This document shows, one piece after another, positions 1-11,765 of a DNA stretch of 64,000 nucleotides. The stretch's first letter is position 1. Each line of letters starts with the position of its first letter. The notes below the pieces were generated by a model, which searched no databases, was not told the origin of the DNA, and saw only the letters and a program-made list of their open reading frames with translations. The stretch is from Benincasa hispida. Taxonomy: Eukaryota; Streptophyta; Magnoliopsida; Cucurbitales; Cucurbitaceae. Where the stretch lies: positions 26,474,336 to 26,538,335 of the forward strand of contig NC_052359.1 in assembly GCF_009727055.1 (NCBI RefSeq), given 5' to 3'. Both the position numbers and the translations under genes were made by a program.

Positions 1-1140
1 TCGTCGCAATGCTCGTCAACGCTGCACCTCGAACGCTCTAGGACAGAATAGGTAGTGTTACAACACTACGTGGTTTTATAAACATTCAACCTCAGCACGC
101 ATGCAACACGGCGTCAAGGCAGCATTGTGACGCTCACCTGACGCACGGCCAATTTGCGCCACAGTGTCACAATACTCTTCCAAGCGTTACGACGCTGCGA
201 AAGGTTTATAAAAGAACAATTTGGGTCAGCCGATTACATCACCCCAAGTACACTCGATCTTGAGCATCACCACTCTATTCCAGCCTTGTCTTAGCTTCCT
301 CTTCTACCAAAATTTTGTAATAATTTCTTCTCCTTTGCCAATTGTATTGATTTCGAACATGTTTCCTGACTAAAGGGTAAGAACTTAGCTTGGGTTAATT
401 AGTTTAATTTCATTCCAATTTGATTCTTGAGACTCATATTGTAATTCTGTGAGTTTATTATAAATTTATGAGATTTTATCTTGAGCATATTTCTTCAACT
501 TTTGTGTATAGGATAATCTAACAAATTAACTATATATGTTTAATTGATTGCTTTGATTGACCCTAATTTGTAATCCTTAGGTAGTCCTCACCTAGAAGCA
601 TGAGTTAATTTAGTTTGTTGTGTTAAATAAGGATTCCATTTAGCAAGCATTTACTTTCTAACTTAGATAAATCTCGCTCAATTAATTGGTTAGATGATGA
701 AAATCGATTAATTGGCTTAGCTTTGCTTTGAATCTTAATGTCTATTGATTGATTGATTGATTGAGGATTCTCGCTTTTCTGTTAATTAACTTGATTTTGT
801 GGACTACCGCTTAGGATTCTAATCGAGTAGGCTAAGTTTTAATTCGAATATTCTAACGCATCTTTTGAATAGTCTATGATAGAATTTATGAGGAATGAAT
901 TAAACTATAAATACCCAAGCTCAGTATTTTATTCGATTAATTATTCATACATTCATTTGCATTGCGCACTTTTTGTTTTCCCAATTTGGTTACTTTCTAC
1001 AAGTTCCAACTTTTGAGGAATCCAAATCGGCTCTCTGTGGTTCGATCCCAGACTTACTATTTATACTACTAGTTAGTATAAGGGGTTAGTTCGGTGCATA
1101 CAAATTTTATTTGCGTAGGCGTGGGTTCATAAGGAATGGT
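1..1140 (+). mobile_element. Tat/Ogre-like LTR fragment, cut by window start
   Basis: No coding potential. A TATA box lies at 207-213. The downstream part has the typical U5 layout of Tat/Athila-type LTRs: a 'ctctgtggttcgatccc' passage near 1032, then 'gacttactatttatac' and a run to about 1140. The same layout and the block 'gtctatgatagaatt' (near 871) recur on the opposite strand at 48.15-49.56 kb, so both are LTRs of one family. The U3 start lies left of the window and no partner LTR or internal region is attached, so it is a truncated or solo LTR. Family assignment is by layout and is inference. Confidence 0.5.
207..213 (+). promoter_or_regulatory. TATA box of the left LTR
   Basis: TATAAAA after a stretch rich in GCAATGCT/CAACGCT-type motifs. 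It fits an LTR U3/R promoter. Confidence 0.4.
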
Positions 1141-1639
1141 GAATTCGGAGGCTGAACATTCACCTAATTAATTGATTGCATGATAAGGAGTTGATAATTA
1201 GATGTGAGAAATGGTTGAGGTCGATAGAGGATACCTGGATAAAAGATTCTTAGGTTTATAGTTAGCATAAAATAAATTTGAGGTATAAATAATTAACTTA
1301 GTTGATGCATCAATGAAATTATCACCCTAGGACGTGTCTTTTTTCTAGTTTCACCTCGCTATTACCTTTTATTTGATTTCTAGAACTAAATTAGAATATT
1401 TTTATCACAATTGGGTCTTGTAGATAAAATTACAAGAACTTCTAAGTTAAGAGTGAGTCAAACCACTTTCTTACAGGATGATACTCGGTATCTTATACCA
1501 TTTTTTAACTATATAATAATTTGACGTGTGAGTTTGTGCCCCCATCATTTTCTAATCCCTTGAAATTGCAAACCTTATGCAATTTTTAATATAAGAGAGA
1601 GAGTTACAGTAACTCTCCACTCACTACACTCACCACTCT
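1141..1639. other. AT-rich spacer, nothing assigned
   Basis: No reading frame or recognisable repeat end. It may contain the junction between the left LTR and the minus-strand copia LTR that follows. Confidence 0.4.
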
Positions 1640-2142
1640 CTCACTCCCTTGCAATTACATGAGAGTTTTATTTAATTTAATTTAAAATTAAAATTAAAAT
1701 TAATTTAATTTAACTTTAATTAAATAACAACTAATTAATCAACTAAATTAGTTAATTTAATTAAATATAATATATTTAATTAAATAGGCATTTGAATTAT
1801 ATCCAAATGTGCATCTTTCTCATAACCTATAGTTTTAATATGAATCACATCTATATTAATTTTGACCTTGTTATAATATGAATCTATATGAATCTTATTC
1901 AAATATTTCTCTCATATGATTTAATATTGAATTCTATTCAAAATTAACTTTATATTATAATCTGTCTATATACATTATATTAATTGTATCCTAGGCAATT
2001 AATGCATATTTCCTTTATTTAATTTCAACAATTCAAATTCTTTCAAAACTATTTAATCAATGTTTTTACCATTTGTGAGCTAGCATGGGGGACCTAATGG
2101 ACCTATAAATTAAAAGCTCCAATGATTAGAGATTAATTAATT

Positions 2143-2316
2143 AAACTCTTTAATTACATTGATCATCATTCATTACTAAGGTCACTCCACTAAAGACTCA
2201 TAATATTTTTTAAAACTCTTTAATTACATTGATCATCATTCATTACTAAGGTCACTCCACTAAAGACTCATAATATTTTTTAAAACTCTTTAATTACATT
2301 GATCATCATTCATTAC
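2143..2316. repeat. 70-bp tandem repeat, about 2.4 copies
   Basis: The first two units are identical with a period of exactly 70 bp (the C of 'aaactctt' is at 2146, 2216 and 2286). The third unit stops after 'cattcattac'. Identity inside an otherwise old LTR points to a recent local duplication or an assembly error. Confidence 0.9.
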
Positions 2317-2981
2317 ACTTTTCTCACTATATAATATTTTTTTGATGTCCATGGATATAACCATTACCTATAAGTAGATCATTCACAAGTTGTTCGTAAT
2401 TACAACTAGTATCAAATTAGCGTTTTATCTTGTAATTACTGCTTTGTCCATAAGTTCCACCGATCCTTTAATGAACAATCTATTTATAGTCCAACTATAA
2501 ACTAAATCCCTCTCCGGCGAGTGAGAGAGTGAGGCTTCATTCTTCAAAAGCCGAAGTCAACACTTAAGAGAACGACTCATCTACTTACCCTAAAGTGGGA
2601 ATGAGAGAATTCCATCTTTTGTAGCTATGTTCCCAACTCCATACTTGGACAAGTTCGCAAGATGGTAGGCTTATTGAGTTGACGACACAAGCCGCTCTAA
2701 CCCATACAAATCAAAGGACTTCCTTTATAGACAAGAGTCCATAACTCACTCAGGATTGAGGTGGAGTTACATAAGGCCATCCTATGAGATTTTAATCTCT
2801 TTAGTCATTGGTATTAGAACGAGAGAATAAATATTTCTCGGTCTGATCTTATACAAATTATTTCTATAGGATATCCCAACTTGCATGTATCCACATGAAC
2901 GATTTGGATCAAATCGTTTGTAACAATTACAAATTGGATCGTATCCATATACTATAGACAATTTAGATTATCACTTGAACA

Positions 2982-3641
2982 TAGAGATGTTTACGGGGCG
3001 AGGTGCGGTGAGATAGGTCCAAGGATAGCTTCCCCGTACCTTGTCCCAACTACCTATTTCATTCTTCATCCCCGTGAAATTTTTCACAAGGAACAGGACG
3101 GGGATTCCCCATAGGAAATTTGTAGGGATTGGGTTTCCTAAGGGGAATTTTTCCTCGTTTGGATTTTTTTACGAAAAAAATAATAATTAACTTAAATCAC
3201 TATATCAAATTTTTTTACTCAAATAGTTAAATATCTCACTCATATGTGACAAATATATGATTGAAATGTTAAATTTTGATAGTTTCTAGAAATTAAAATT
3301 TAAATATTACAATAATATATCATAATCTCTACTTAATAAGAAATAAATATATCAAATAAAAAGTTATATATAATTACATATATATATATATGAATGCATA
3401 TATAAATATATGTATATATCTATTAAAAGCTTATATAAAAATCAGATATATATAACTGAGGCGAGGTCGAGGTCAGGGACGTGATTGGGGAATATATTCC
3501 CCATCCCCATCCCCGTTTAGCCAACGGGTAAAATTTTCTTCCCACTCCCTCGCCTATTCCCCATCTAATCGAGGATTCCCCACCCCATTCAGAGAGGGGC
3601 CCCACAAGGCCCCGACCTCGCGGGTTAAATGGACAACTCTA
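2982..3641. mobile_element. Non-autonomous hAT element, 660 bp
   Basis: The ends are imperfect terminal inverted repeats starting TAGAGATGT on the left and TAGAGTTGT read inward from the right. A perfect 8-bp target duplication CTTGAACA flanks it at 2974-2981 and 3642-3649. Eight-bp duplications and TAGAG/CAGGG ends are hallmarks of the hAT superfamily. The subterminal 200 bp on each side are GC-rich with repeated GGGGATTCCCC-like palindromes, while the centre is AT-rich with a TATA microsatellite near 3380. No transposase is present, so movement would need one supplied in trans. It lies within the copia LTR and is younger than it. Confidence 0.85.
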
Positions 3642-3892
3642 CTTGAACATGATCCACTTGTTTGTGAATCACATATTGTTCAAGTTACATAAAATAATCT
3701 TGAATCTTAGTTTATTGGATTGAGTTAAATATGTCTAAATTTCAAATAAACAACTCTTTATTTTTTAAATAAATAATTTGTTTATACACTAAAAACCACA
3801 AGACTTTAGGTATAAACTCCAATAATCTCTCACTTGTTCTAAAGCTAGTGAGGTGTACAATATAATAAAGTATAATAATACGATAAACAAGG

Positions 3893-4500
3893 TCATAGAC
3901 TATACCCAATAACATCTTCCACTTGTCGTAGACAATATGATGCATATTTCATAGACCTACTCTTTCGATGACCCTCAAACACTTTAGCTATGAGAGCCTC
4001 TTTAAATGGATCAGTAATGTTGTTCTCCGAAGCTATCTTCGTGACGATCATGTCTTCTCGTGCACAATATCCCGTATTAAATGGTACTTCTATTATATGT
4101 GCTTGCCTCTCTTGTTGCTTCGAGGTTCTTGCCACATCACCACTGTTATCACAATAAAGGATGATGGACAATGACATGTTTGGAACTACTTCCAAGTCTG
4201 TCAAGAACTTCCAAAGCCATATAGGTTTTTTAGTAGCTTTACAAGTAGCTACATACTCAGCTTCCATAGTAGAGTCAACAATGCATCCCTATTTAATGTT
4301 CCGCCATATTATAGCTCCATTAAGAATGAACACTAATCTTGGTGTGGATTTCTATGAATCCCTATTAATCTGAAAAATCAGAGTCAATGTATCCTTTAAA
4401 GATCAAATCCTTAGTGCCATACACAAGCAAATAGTTCATCGTTCCCCTAAGCTACTTGAGGATTGTTTTAACTACAGTCTAATGATCTAATCTTGTATTG
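3893..4500 (-). pseudogene. pol: Copia RNase H remnant, copy A
   Basis: A 124-residue frame at 3893-4267 opens with MEAEYVATC, the copia RNase H motif with the catalytic acidic residue, followed by a CDN motif (YCDNSG) and the C-terminal tail leading to the PPT. Read toward 4500 in other frames are the preceding DSDF and STMEAEY-type blocks with stops and shifts. In the intact family this domain degrades the RNA of the RNA/DNA hybrid. The stops before 4267 and the changed residues after the CDN block show it is dead. The neighbouring 3' LTR begins about 70 bp downstream. Confidence 0.85.
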
Positions 4501-5370
4501 GATTGATATCTACTGATAATCCTAACTGCATAGCATATGTCCAGCCCAGTACAAAACATGGCATACATAAGGCTACCCACAACTGATGCATAGGGAACTC
4601 ATCTTATATCCTCAACCTCTCGAGGTGTCTTAGAACGCTGTTCTTTAAACAATGTAATTCCTATTTGAAAGGTAGTAAACCTTTATTGGAATTATGCATC
4701 GAATATCTAACAAACATTTTGTCATTATACGATGCTTGAGACAAGGCTAACATATTGTTCTTGCGATGTCTGATAATCGAATCCCAAGAACAAATTGTGC
4801 TTCACCCAAAATTTTCATTTGAAATTGAGCAGCGTGCCATTTCTTTATGTTAGTTAGAAAACCTACATCATTTCAAATGAGTGTAATATCATACACATGT
4901 AACACAAGAAAAGCTACAAAACCATTGTTGATCTTCTTGTATACATAAATTTCATCAATAATTTGGTCAAAGCCATAAGATTTGATAACAGTATCAAACC
5001 TTATGTTTCAAGATCTATATGACTATTCCAAATCCATAAATAGACCAATTGAGCTTGCAAACTTTTTACTGTTGGTCTTGTTCTATAAATCTCTCTGGTT
5101 ATTTCATGTATATGCTATCATCAAGATTACCATTCAAAAAGGCAACCTTGACATCCATTTGCCATATTTTATAGTCATAATATATGACGATAGACAAGAG
5201 GATTCATATAAACTTTAACATAGAAATGGGTGAGAAAGTTTCATCATAACCCACTTCCTCCACCTGGGTATAACCTTTGTCACAAGTCTAGCCTGAAAGG
5301 TTTTTTACTTTTTCATCTACACCTCTTTTTCTCTTGAAGAACCATTTGCAACCCATAGGTTTTACCCATG
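4501..5370 (-). pseudogene. pol: Copia reverse transcriptase remnant, copy A
   Basis: Minus-strand translation in several frames gives blocks of the copia RT: the 'NDVGFL...AQFQMK.LGEAQ..LGI' stretch near 4790-4880 and 'R.IYGLKQASRSW'-like pieces near 5030-5090. The active-site YVDD position (rc of about 4885-4900) reads HVYD, so the catalytic motif is lost. Copies M (8.4-9.1 kb) and P (33.9-34.5 kb) carry the same domain in better shape, which makes the identification secure despite decay. Confidence 0.75.
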
Positions 5371-5479
5371 ATTTATGGCTTTAACCCATTTATCTTTGTG
5401 CACATCATCCATTGCCCATTTATAAGATAATTGATCCTCAACATCATCAACTGGTATGGCAGTTTGGGCTTCTGTTAAA

Positions 5480-6480
5480 TGAATGTAATTAATAAGTTGG
5501 GTTATAACCCTCCCACTACATCAAGGCACTCTCAATGCTTGAGAAAGATGTGTTTGAATTGATGTGCTAACATCAACAACACTTGTTGATGAACTAGTAA
5601 TGTCAATAAATCTTGTTGATGTATCGATAGCTTTGTTGGAAAGTTCATTTAATACAATCTTACTGCATGGTTTTTTGGTCCCTTATGTTGTCTTTTTCTA
5701 TGAACATAACATTTTTTGGAACACTTTATTTTCTCTTGTATCATACAAGTATTCACCTCTCGTTTCCTTAGTAAGCCTACTAATAGGCATACTCGTGAAC
5801 AAGGTTCCAATTTTTTTGAATTTGCCTCAAGCACACATGTTGAATATCCTCAAATTCTAAAGTGTCTTAAACTACCTTTACAATATCTCCATAATTCAAA
5901 AGATGTTTTATAAATACTTTTTGATAGAATATGGTTCAATATGTAAATTGCAATCAACACTGCTTGACCCCAAAAACGAGTAAGCTAATTAAGCATACCT
6001 CATCATCGACTGAACCATGTCTAACAGGTTTCTATTTCTCCTTTTTGATACACCATTTTATTGATGCGTACAAGGTTATGAAATTTGGGATGTGATTCCA
6101 TATTCTATAAAATAGTGTTGGAATCTCAAGTCTATATACTCTTTATCTCGATCTGATCGAGTTGTTTAATAGTCTTACTTAATAGATTCTCAACTTCAAC
6201 CTTGTATTCCTTAAACTTTTTAAGAGCTTTACACTTATGTTGTATTAGGTGAAGATACTAATACCTTGAATAATCATCTATAAAAGTGATGAACTATTCA
6301 TACCCTCCTCTATCCTTAACATTCATCGAATCTCGTAGGTCTAAATGTACAAGTTCTAAGGATTCCTTGGCTCTATAATCTCTTCCAGTAAAAGATCTTT
6401 TGGTCATTCACTTACTGGTAAAGAGTTTTCTTCTAACTCATTTAAAAGTCTACTCCTAACCAATCTTTAAATCCTACTAA
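5480..6480 (-). pseudogene. pol: Copia integrase remnant, copy A
   Basis: Scattered minus-strand blocks match the integrase core and C-terminal region of copies M and P: the 61-residue frame at 5649-5834 has the 'PRSKVCLFVG' type block, and further up are the 'NGVSERRN'-like, 'SDRGGEY'-like and 'FISFIDDYSRY'-like segments, each in a different frame. Integrase would insert the cDNA. Multiple shifts and stops make it non-functional. Confidence 0.7.
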
Positions 6481-7200
6481 GATTAATGTGTCCTAATCTT
6501 AGAAGTCAAAGATGAGCATTTTTTTAGTAGAATTATTTTATTTTCTAGTTTTCGTCGTGTTAGTTTTGAACATTTCAATATTGAGAAGTGTTTTAGATGC
6601 TAACAACCTTAACACATATAAATCACTCTCCAATATCACAGAGTAATTTCAATCCCACTTTTAAAAATAAATGTTTTATTTACAACAAAGAAAAATGAAT
6701 ACAATTGTTCCAACATAGAAGATAAAGAAATCATGTCCTTTTTAATAACAGGAACTATATATACATTGTTTAGTAAGAAGAAAGATTTATAAAATAGTAA
6801 TTTAATGCTCCGCACTACAACGGTAGAGACTGCTTCCCCTATCTTGACACAGATGGTCATCTGTCAGTTTCTATCTGCCACCAGGAACTATTTCTCTTAA
6901 AGAAGAACAAATAGGGTTAGTGGCCTTTGAATCAATTATCCAGGGAGAATCATCATTCACCACAGAACGAAATTTCAAAACAAGTAAATCATGTTTACCT
7001 TCTTTGGTCTTCTTTTTCTCAACGAAGTACTTCAGGCAGTTCCTCTTCTAGTGCCCATCTTCATTTCAGTAGAAAACATTCATTTTGCAGTGGCCTTAGC
7101 CTTCTTGCTCTTTTGGGTTGAAGCAATAGGGGCAACTTTATTCCTTTTTTCACCTTTCTTCCTCTTCCATTTCTTAGTACCTGTAAACCTTTTTTCCTAA
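6481..7200 (-). pseudogene. gag: Copia gag end, protease and pre-integrase remnant, copy A
   Basis: The 74-residue frame 6636-6860 carries the 'LNNVYIVPVIKKDMISLSSMLEQ' type pre-integrase block. Upstream on the minus strand (6930-7190) a Lys-rich gag tail leads into a degenerate CCHC knuckle in which F-Y, N-E-D-G-H and K-R-N-C-L-K-Y-F can be read around stop codons, then a 'SPWIIDS.ATN' protease site. Gag packages the RNA; the protease cleaves the polyprotein. The N-terminal gag is missing beyond about 7200. Confidence 0.7.
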
Positions 7201-8411
7201 TTAGTTATAGTTAAGTTTTAATTAAATAAATTAAAGTTGAAAATTTTACAAAAATTAACCAAGTAAGGGTAGAAGTGGGAAAATTTGAAAGTAGAAGTTA
7301 GGTATAAATTATTTAAGTTGGATAATTAAGGGAGTAAAGATTAACTAAGTATCATTAGTTCAATATCAATGTAACTTTTAATTTTACCAAGTTTTGGAAG
7401 GGGAGAGGAAAATGAGATGAGTTAAACACCATGTCTGGCAGGGGTGGCAAACGGAGGTGGAGGAAGGAAAGAGGTGTCCTAAAGGAGTTGGATGCATCGG
7501 TTGTTTGGTGTAGGGTACTCAATGCAGACTTCATACGTTGATAGCTTCTGGTAAAAGTTCAAAGTTGGTTATGCCAACTTATTTTGTGAAGGAGATGCTT
7601 TAAACATTTAGGGAAGCATTAAAGTTGTTGGAGTAGTTGTAATTCAACTAGTTAGACACCTCATGGAATAACTGGAAATGGAGTATGCATGTTAATGCCA
7701 CGAGTTGAGGAAGGAGTGTAGGAGTTGGCAACCAAAATTAAAAAGAAAAGGAAATATGACAGCTAGATTTACACAAGGTGGAGCTGGCAAACAATGAACT
7801 AAGATTCTGCTGACAAGGAGAACAAACCTTATCCTCGTTTCTCTATAAATACTAAGTAAGAGGCTAGATAGAGGAGTTATAGGAGAGGGGGAGTCTGAAG
7901 CAAAGAAGGAGAGAGTCTACCGAAGTGGAAGCCAATGAACAGAAGAAGAAATGAGGAAGCGCATGTGAAGAGGAAAAAGAGAAAGGAGGGAAGCTGTTAA
8001 GGCCAGTTGATTTTAGCAGTTCAGATGAGGAACTTTGCAGTGGAAAAAGTGATGAATAGAGAAATTGGAGAAGAGAATTTGAGCTTTTAGGCATGGATTG
8101 GTGTTAAATGCATCGTTGATGGTTGTGGCAGCTGTGGTATATGAAAGAAGGATGTTGAGTTGAAAAATTATCGTTGAATAAGAAAGGTGTTTGCTTGCCC
8201 AATACGTTTTTGGGTTGTGTGGACAAATGCAGGTTGGTTGGTACTGGCGATAGTGCTAAGCTCATTCTCCCCCTCATCACCTATGCACGCATTGCATGTT
8301 GGATGTGACATGTAGGATGAATTTCATAGTTTTCCTTGCAAGCATCTTATGCCTTGCGACTCAATGCATGCCCCACAGTCACTCCTCGTGCATTGAGAAC
8401 TACTTTTTGTA
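7201..8411. other. Unassigned spacer with promoter-like block
   Basis: No convincing protein on either strand. AT-rich to 7400, then purine-rich. A TATAAATA box (7844-7851) is followed by a GA-rich leader-like stretch, which looks like an LTR U3/R boundary of an unrecognised family or a detached promoter. No matching LTR was found in the window. Confidence 0.35.
7844..7851 (+). promoter_or_regulatory. TATA box in unassigned spacer
   Basis: TATAAATA preceded by a C/T-rich stretch and followed by a purine-rich leader, as in plant LTR promoters. No gene follows it. Confidence 0.3.
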
Positions 8412-8428
8412 TGATGTCTAAGACAAGG

Positions 8429-9110
8429 TTAACCTCTTGTTCTTAGATCTAGAATGATTTGGATCCCTAGAACATACTGCGCCTCTCCCAAATCTTTCAT
8501 TTGGAATTGGGCGGCTAGCCACGTTCTAATGTCAGTTAGAAAGCCTACATCATTCCTAATGACTAGGATATCATCCACATACAGTACCAGGAAAGCTACT
8601 GAGTTGTTGATGATTTTATTGTAGACATAAGACTCATCAACATTCTGATCAGAGCCAAACGATTTGACCGCACTATCAAATCTAATGTTCCACGATCTAG
8701 ACGCTTGTTTCAGCCCATAAATTGATCTATTAAGCTTGCAAACTCTTTGCTCTTGATCTGGAACTATGAACCCCTCTGGTTGAGCCATGTAGATGGTCCC
8801 CTCATGATTACTATTAAAAAAGGCGGTCTTGACGTCCATTTGCCATATCTTATAATCGTGGACAGGAGTATCCTGATAGACTTAAACATGACAACAAGTG
8901 AGAAAATTTCCTCATAGTTCACACCTTCAACCTGAGTATAACCCTTTGCCATGAGTCTAGCCTTAATGGTTTGCACCATTCCATCTACACCTCGTTTTCT
9001 CTTGTAGATCCACTTACACCCTATAGGTTTTACCCCATCGGGCTGATCCATAAGTTCCCAGACATTATTGAATTAAATAGACTCCATTTCTTGGTTCATG
9101 GCCTTAATCC
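8429..9110 (-). pseudogene. pol: Copia reverse transcriptase, copy M
   Basis: Two overlapping frames (8429-8839 and 8764-9051) hold most of the RVT_2-type RT: 'IGCKWIYKRKR', 'KARLMAKGYTQ', 'MDVKTAF', 'YGLKQASRSW' and an intact YVDD catalytic motif (8570-8581). A frameshift near 8840 splits them. After 'LGIQII' the similarity to copy P ends and the frame runs into unrelated sequence. RT would copy element RNA to DNA. Because the catalytic box is intact while the frame is broken, this copy probably died after its last transposition. Confidence 0.9.
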
Positions 9111-9316
9111 ATTCATATTTGTCAACATCCTCTATTGCTTGCTTATAAGACAATGGATCCTCGACCGCATCATAAAAAATGATGTTCTGGGAATCATCAA
9201 ACACATGTGGTGTTCTGATGGGTTCATAACCCTCCCACTACGTCAAGGTAGTCTCAACTCTTTAGATGGTTGACTAGATGAACCGACATATCAATAACTC
9301 TTGTTAATTTATCAGT

Positions 9317-10081
9317 CTACTCAACAACTCTTGTTGAACCCTCAGTAGTCTCACTTGAAATCTCATGTAAAACAAGCTTCCTTCGTGGTTTATGATTGTT
9401 GATATGGTCTTCTTCTAAGATGATAGCGTTTACCGAAACAAACATTTTGTTCTCACTCGGATCATAGAAGTAACCACCCCTTGTTTCCCTGCGGTAGCCT
9501 ACAAAGAGGAAAACTTTCGAACGCGGTTCCAACTTCTTTGGATTAGCCACAAAAACGTGGGTTGGACATCCCCAAATCCTTAAGTGGCTTAAACTACCTT
9601 TACAACATCTCCACAGCTCAGAAGGTCGTTCAGAAACACTTTTGGAGGGAATGTTGTTCAAAATGTAATATGCAGTCTCCACTGCAAATCCCCGAAACGA
9701 GTCTGGAAGATGAGCATAACTCATCATAGACCGAACCATGTCCAACAAAGTTTTGTTTCTCCTTTCTGATACACCATTCTGCTCAGATGTACTTGGGGCC
9801 AAAAGTTGGGATGTAATTCCATGTTTTATCATATAGTTCTAAAATTCGAGGTCTATATACTCTCCACCACGATCAGATCGTAGGGTTTTTATCATCTTAC
9901 CTAACAAGTTTTCAACTTCAGCCTTATACTCCTTGAACTTGTCAAGGACTCCAGAGTTACGTTGCATTAGGTAGAGATACTTGTACCCTGAATAATCATT
10001 TATGAAAGAGATGAAATATTCAAACCCACCTTGAGCCCTAACACTCATCGAACCACAGAGGTCTGAATGTATAAGCTCCAA
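9317..10081 (-). pseudogene. pol: Copia integrase core, copy M
   Basis: Two frames, 9839-10081 and 9317-9832, are separated by a single break at about 9836. The first carries 'HSDLCG', 'FISFINDYSGY' and 'SDRGGEY'; the second carries 'EQNGVSERRN'. Together these hold the D, D and E residues expected of the rve-type catalytic triad. The C-terminal part has the 'WRCCKGSLSHLRIWGCP' and 'VFLFVGY' blocks. Copy P contains the same region with an adapter artefact inside the 'RIWGCP' block, so this copy serves as the uncorrupted comparison. Confidence 0.9.
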
Positions 10082-10117
10082 GGTTTTCTTGGCTCTATAA
10101 CCTCTTCCAGTAAAAGG

Positions 10118-10720
10118 TCAACTCGTCATCTTGCCTTTAAGGCATGATTCACATACCGGCAAGGAATTTTCTTCTAAATTCTTTAAAAGTTCACATTTCA
10201 CCAACTGCTCAATCTTATTGAGGTTGATGTGACCTAACCTTAGATGCCAAAGATGGGCGTTTTCTTTAGGAGAAACCTTTGGTCTTATTGCAGTTATCAT
10301 GGTACTGAACATTTCAGTGTTAAACAAGGCTTTTATGACCAATGACCTTAGTACATACATGTTATTTTCCATTGAACCAAAACCAATCTCCACACCATTC
10401 TTGAAAATAAACACTTTACACTCAGAAAAGGAGACAGTATAACCTTGTTCAATAAGACAAGAAACCAAGATTAAGTTCCTCTTGATATGAGGTACTATAA
10501 AAATATTATCTAGTAACAGATTATGTTTCTTGTCCAAAAATAACTTCAGTCTGCCTACAATAACAGCTGAAACAACCTCACCAGTACAGACTCAAAGAGT
10601 CAACTCTTCCTGTGCTAACGTTTGCCAGGAACTAAATTCTTTGTAGGAAGAACTGATGTGATTAGTAGCACCTGAATCAAGTATCCAGGCAGAATCATCA
10701 TTCGCTACCAAACATGTCTC
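10118..10720 (-). pseudogene. pol: Copia pre-integrase and protease region, copy M
   Basis: The frame 10118-10537 covers the GAG_pre-integrase domain, with 'HLWHLRLGHINL' (zinc-binding histidines present) and 'CESCLKGKMT' (cysteines present), so the HHCC finger is complete here. Above it, to about 10720, the protease region is readable in another frame with the decayed 'AWILDSGATNH' type site. Copy P has lost the histidine half of this finger by deletion. Confidence 0.85.
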
Positions 10721-11240
10721 CAAGACAAAAAAAAATCATATTTACTATCTTTAGACTTTCTCCTCTTTTGGAGATTAGTGGAAGCAGTATCAGAACCTAA
10801 ATAAGCTCCAAGTTCCATTTCAGAGAACACTTTTCGTAGTTTAACTTCATAAGAGTCAGCAACACTTGCTTTCTCTAACTGGAGGTTATCTTGGGAACTG
10901 ACACTAGTGGTTTCTTTGTCATCCATCCCTTTATGCTTAAAAAGTAAGGACTGACGTTCAAACAATTATTGCAACAAGTCCATGATCTCGTGTACAATGA
11001 CCATGTTCTCAACCCTTTTGGCCATAGCATCACGTATGCTGGCCAAAATGTGAAGTCGAGCCAACAAGTTAGCCTTCATCCATACCTCATATGTATTACG
11101 AACACTTCACGGTGCATCAAGGGTCGAGACTTGAGGACACTCCTCAACCATGACAAACTCAAGGTTGTTTACCAAAAATATATGTTTTAACGAACACTTT
11201 CCACTGTATGTAATCAGTCAAATTAGAGGCAACTAATGGA
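10705..11240 (-). pseudogene. gag: Truncated copia gag, copy M
   Basis: The 86-residue frame 10705-10965 and upstream fragments to about 11240 encode the gag start region ('EECPQV'-type block) followed directly by a Lys-rich tail 'LQKRRKSKDSKYDFF'. The long gag centre normally found between these parts is absent. The position expected for the CCHC knuckle reads KVFSEMELGAY, with the zinc-binding Cys and His residues replaced. Copy P has the same deletion and the same replacements. Confidence 0.75.
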
Positions 11241-11730
11241 AAATCATTCATGTGCTGAAAAAGAAACACATTGGCCTACATTAGGTTTTAGCAAATACTC
11301 GCTGAAAAAAAAAATATCCAATATGGTTTAGCAAAATTGAAATGAACCCCATGTGACATCTAGTTTCGCAATGATGATTCAAAGGTTTAGGACAAAAGCC
11401 ACCGAAGGGTGATCAATTTATCCCTCCTTTGAATTGAGACATTCTCAACCAGTCATTAATACCAGAATAACTCTTGCTCATATAACGATTAGCCATCATT
11501 GATTTAGTCAAGAAATCATTAACTTATTTAACAATTTCCCATAAGTGTGACCCGTCATTTTAGGTCCTAGAGTTCCACCCCAAATAGCCAATTCAAAGGA
11601 AAAAATTCGATTGGGGAAAAAACTAAAGTGACTCTATCCATTTATGGAGTTTACCTTGATATTGACAACCTACACAGAACCAAACCGAAGGGGGACGCTC
11701 CTAGAGCGCCATAAGGGAGTGCAAGAAGTT

Positions 11731-11765
11731 TCTCTTATACACATCTAGATGTGTATAAGAGACAG
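11731..11765. other. Nextera/Tn5 mosaic-end junction adapter (artefact)
   Basis: The 16 bases at 11731-11746 are the inner part of one 19-bp Tn5 mosaic end. The 19 bases at 11747-11765 are a complete second one, AGATGTGTATAAGAGACAG, head to head with the first. This is the junction made in transposase-based mate-pair libraries, not plant DNA. Relative to copy P (30943-31140), roughly 100-130 bp between two degenerate 'cccccttcgg' repeats are missing at this exact point, so the local sequence is misassembled. Confidence 0.97.

Larger units (their letters stand above)
1640..3824 (-). mobile_element. Copia 3' LTR of copy A, interrupted by hAT
   Basis: On the minus strand a purine tract (3826-3835) is followed by a TATTGGAGTTTATACC-type LTR start at about 3824, a decayed TGTTGGA. 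The block around 2070-2100 (reverse of 'ggtccccc...ctagctcac') matches blocks at 37.3 kb and 41.1 kb, showing a shared copia LTR family. It directly follows the RNase H remnant at 3893, as a 3' LTR should. The lower boundary is uncertain because very AT-rich sequence runs from 2040 down to 1640. It contains a 70-bp tandem repeat and an inserted hAT element. Confidence 0.7.

Noticed and set aside
3423..3605. Gly/Trp-rich 60-residue minus-strand frame
   Set aside because: It sits in the GC-rich subterminal region of the hAT element and reflects its GGGGATT repeats.
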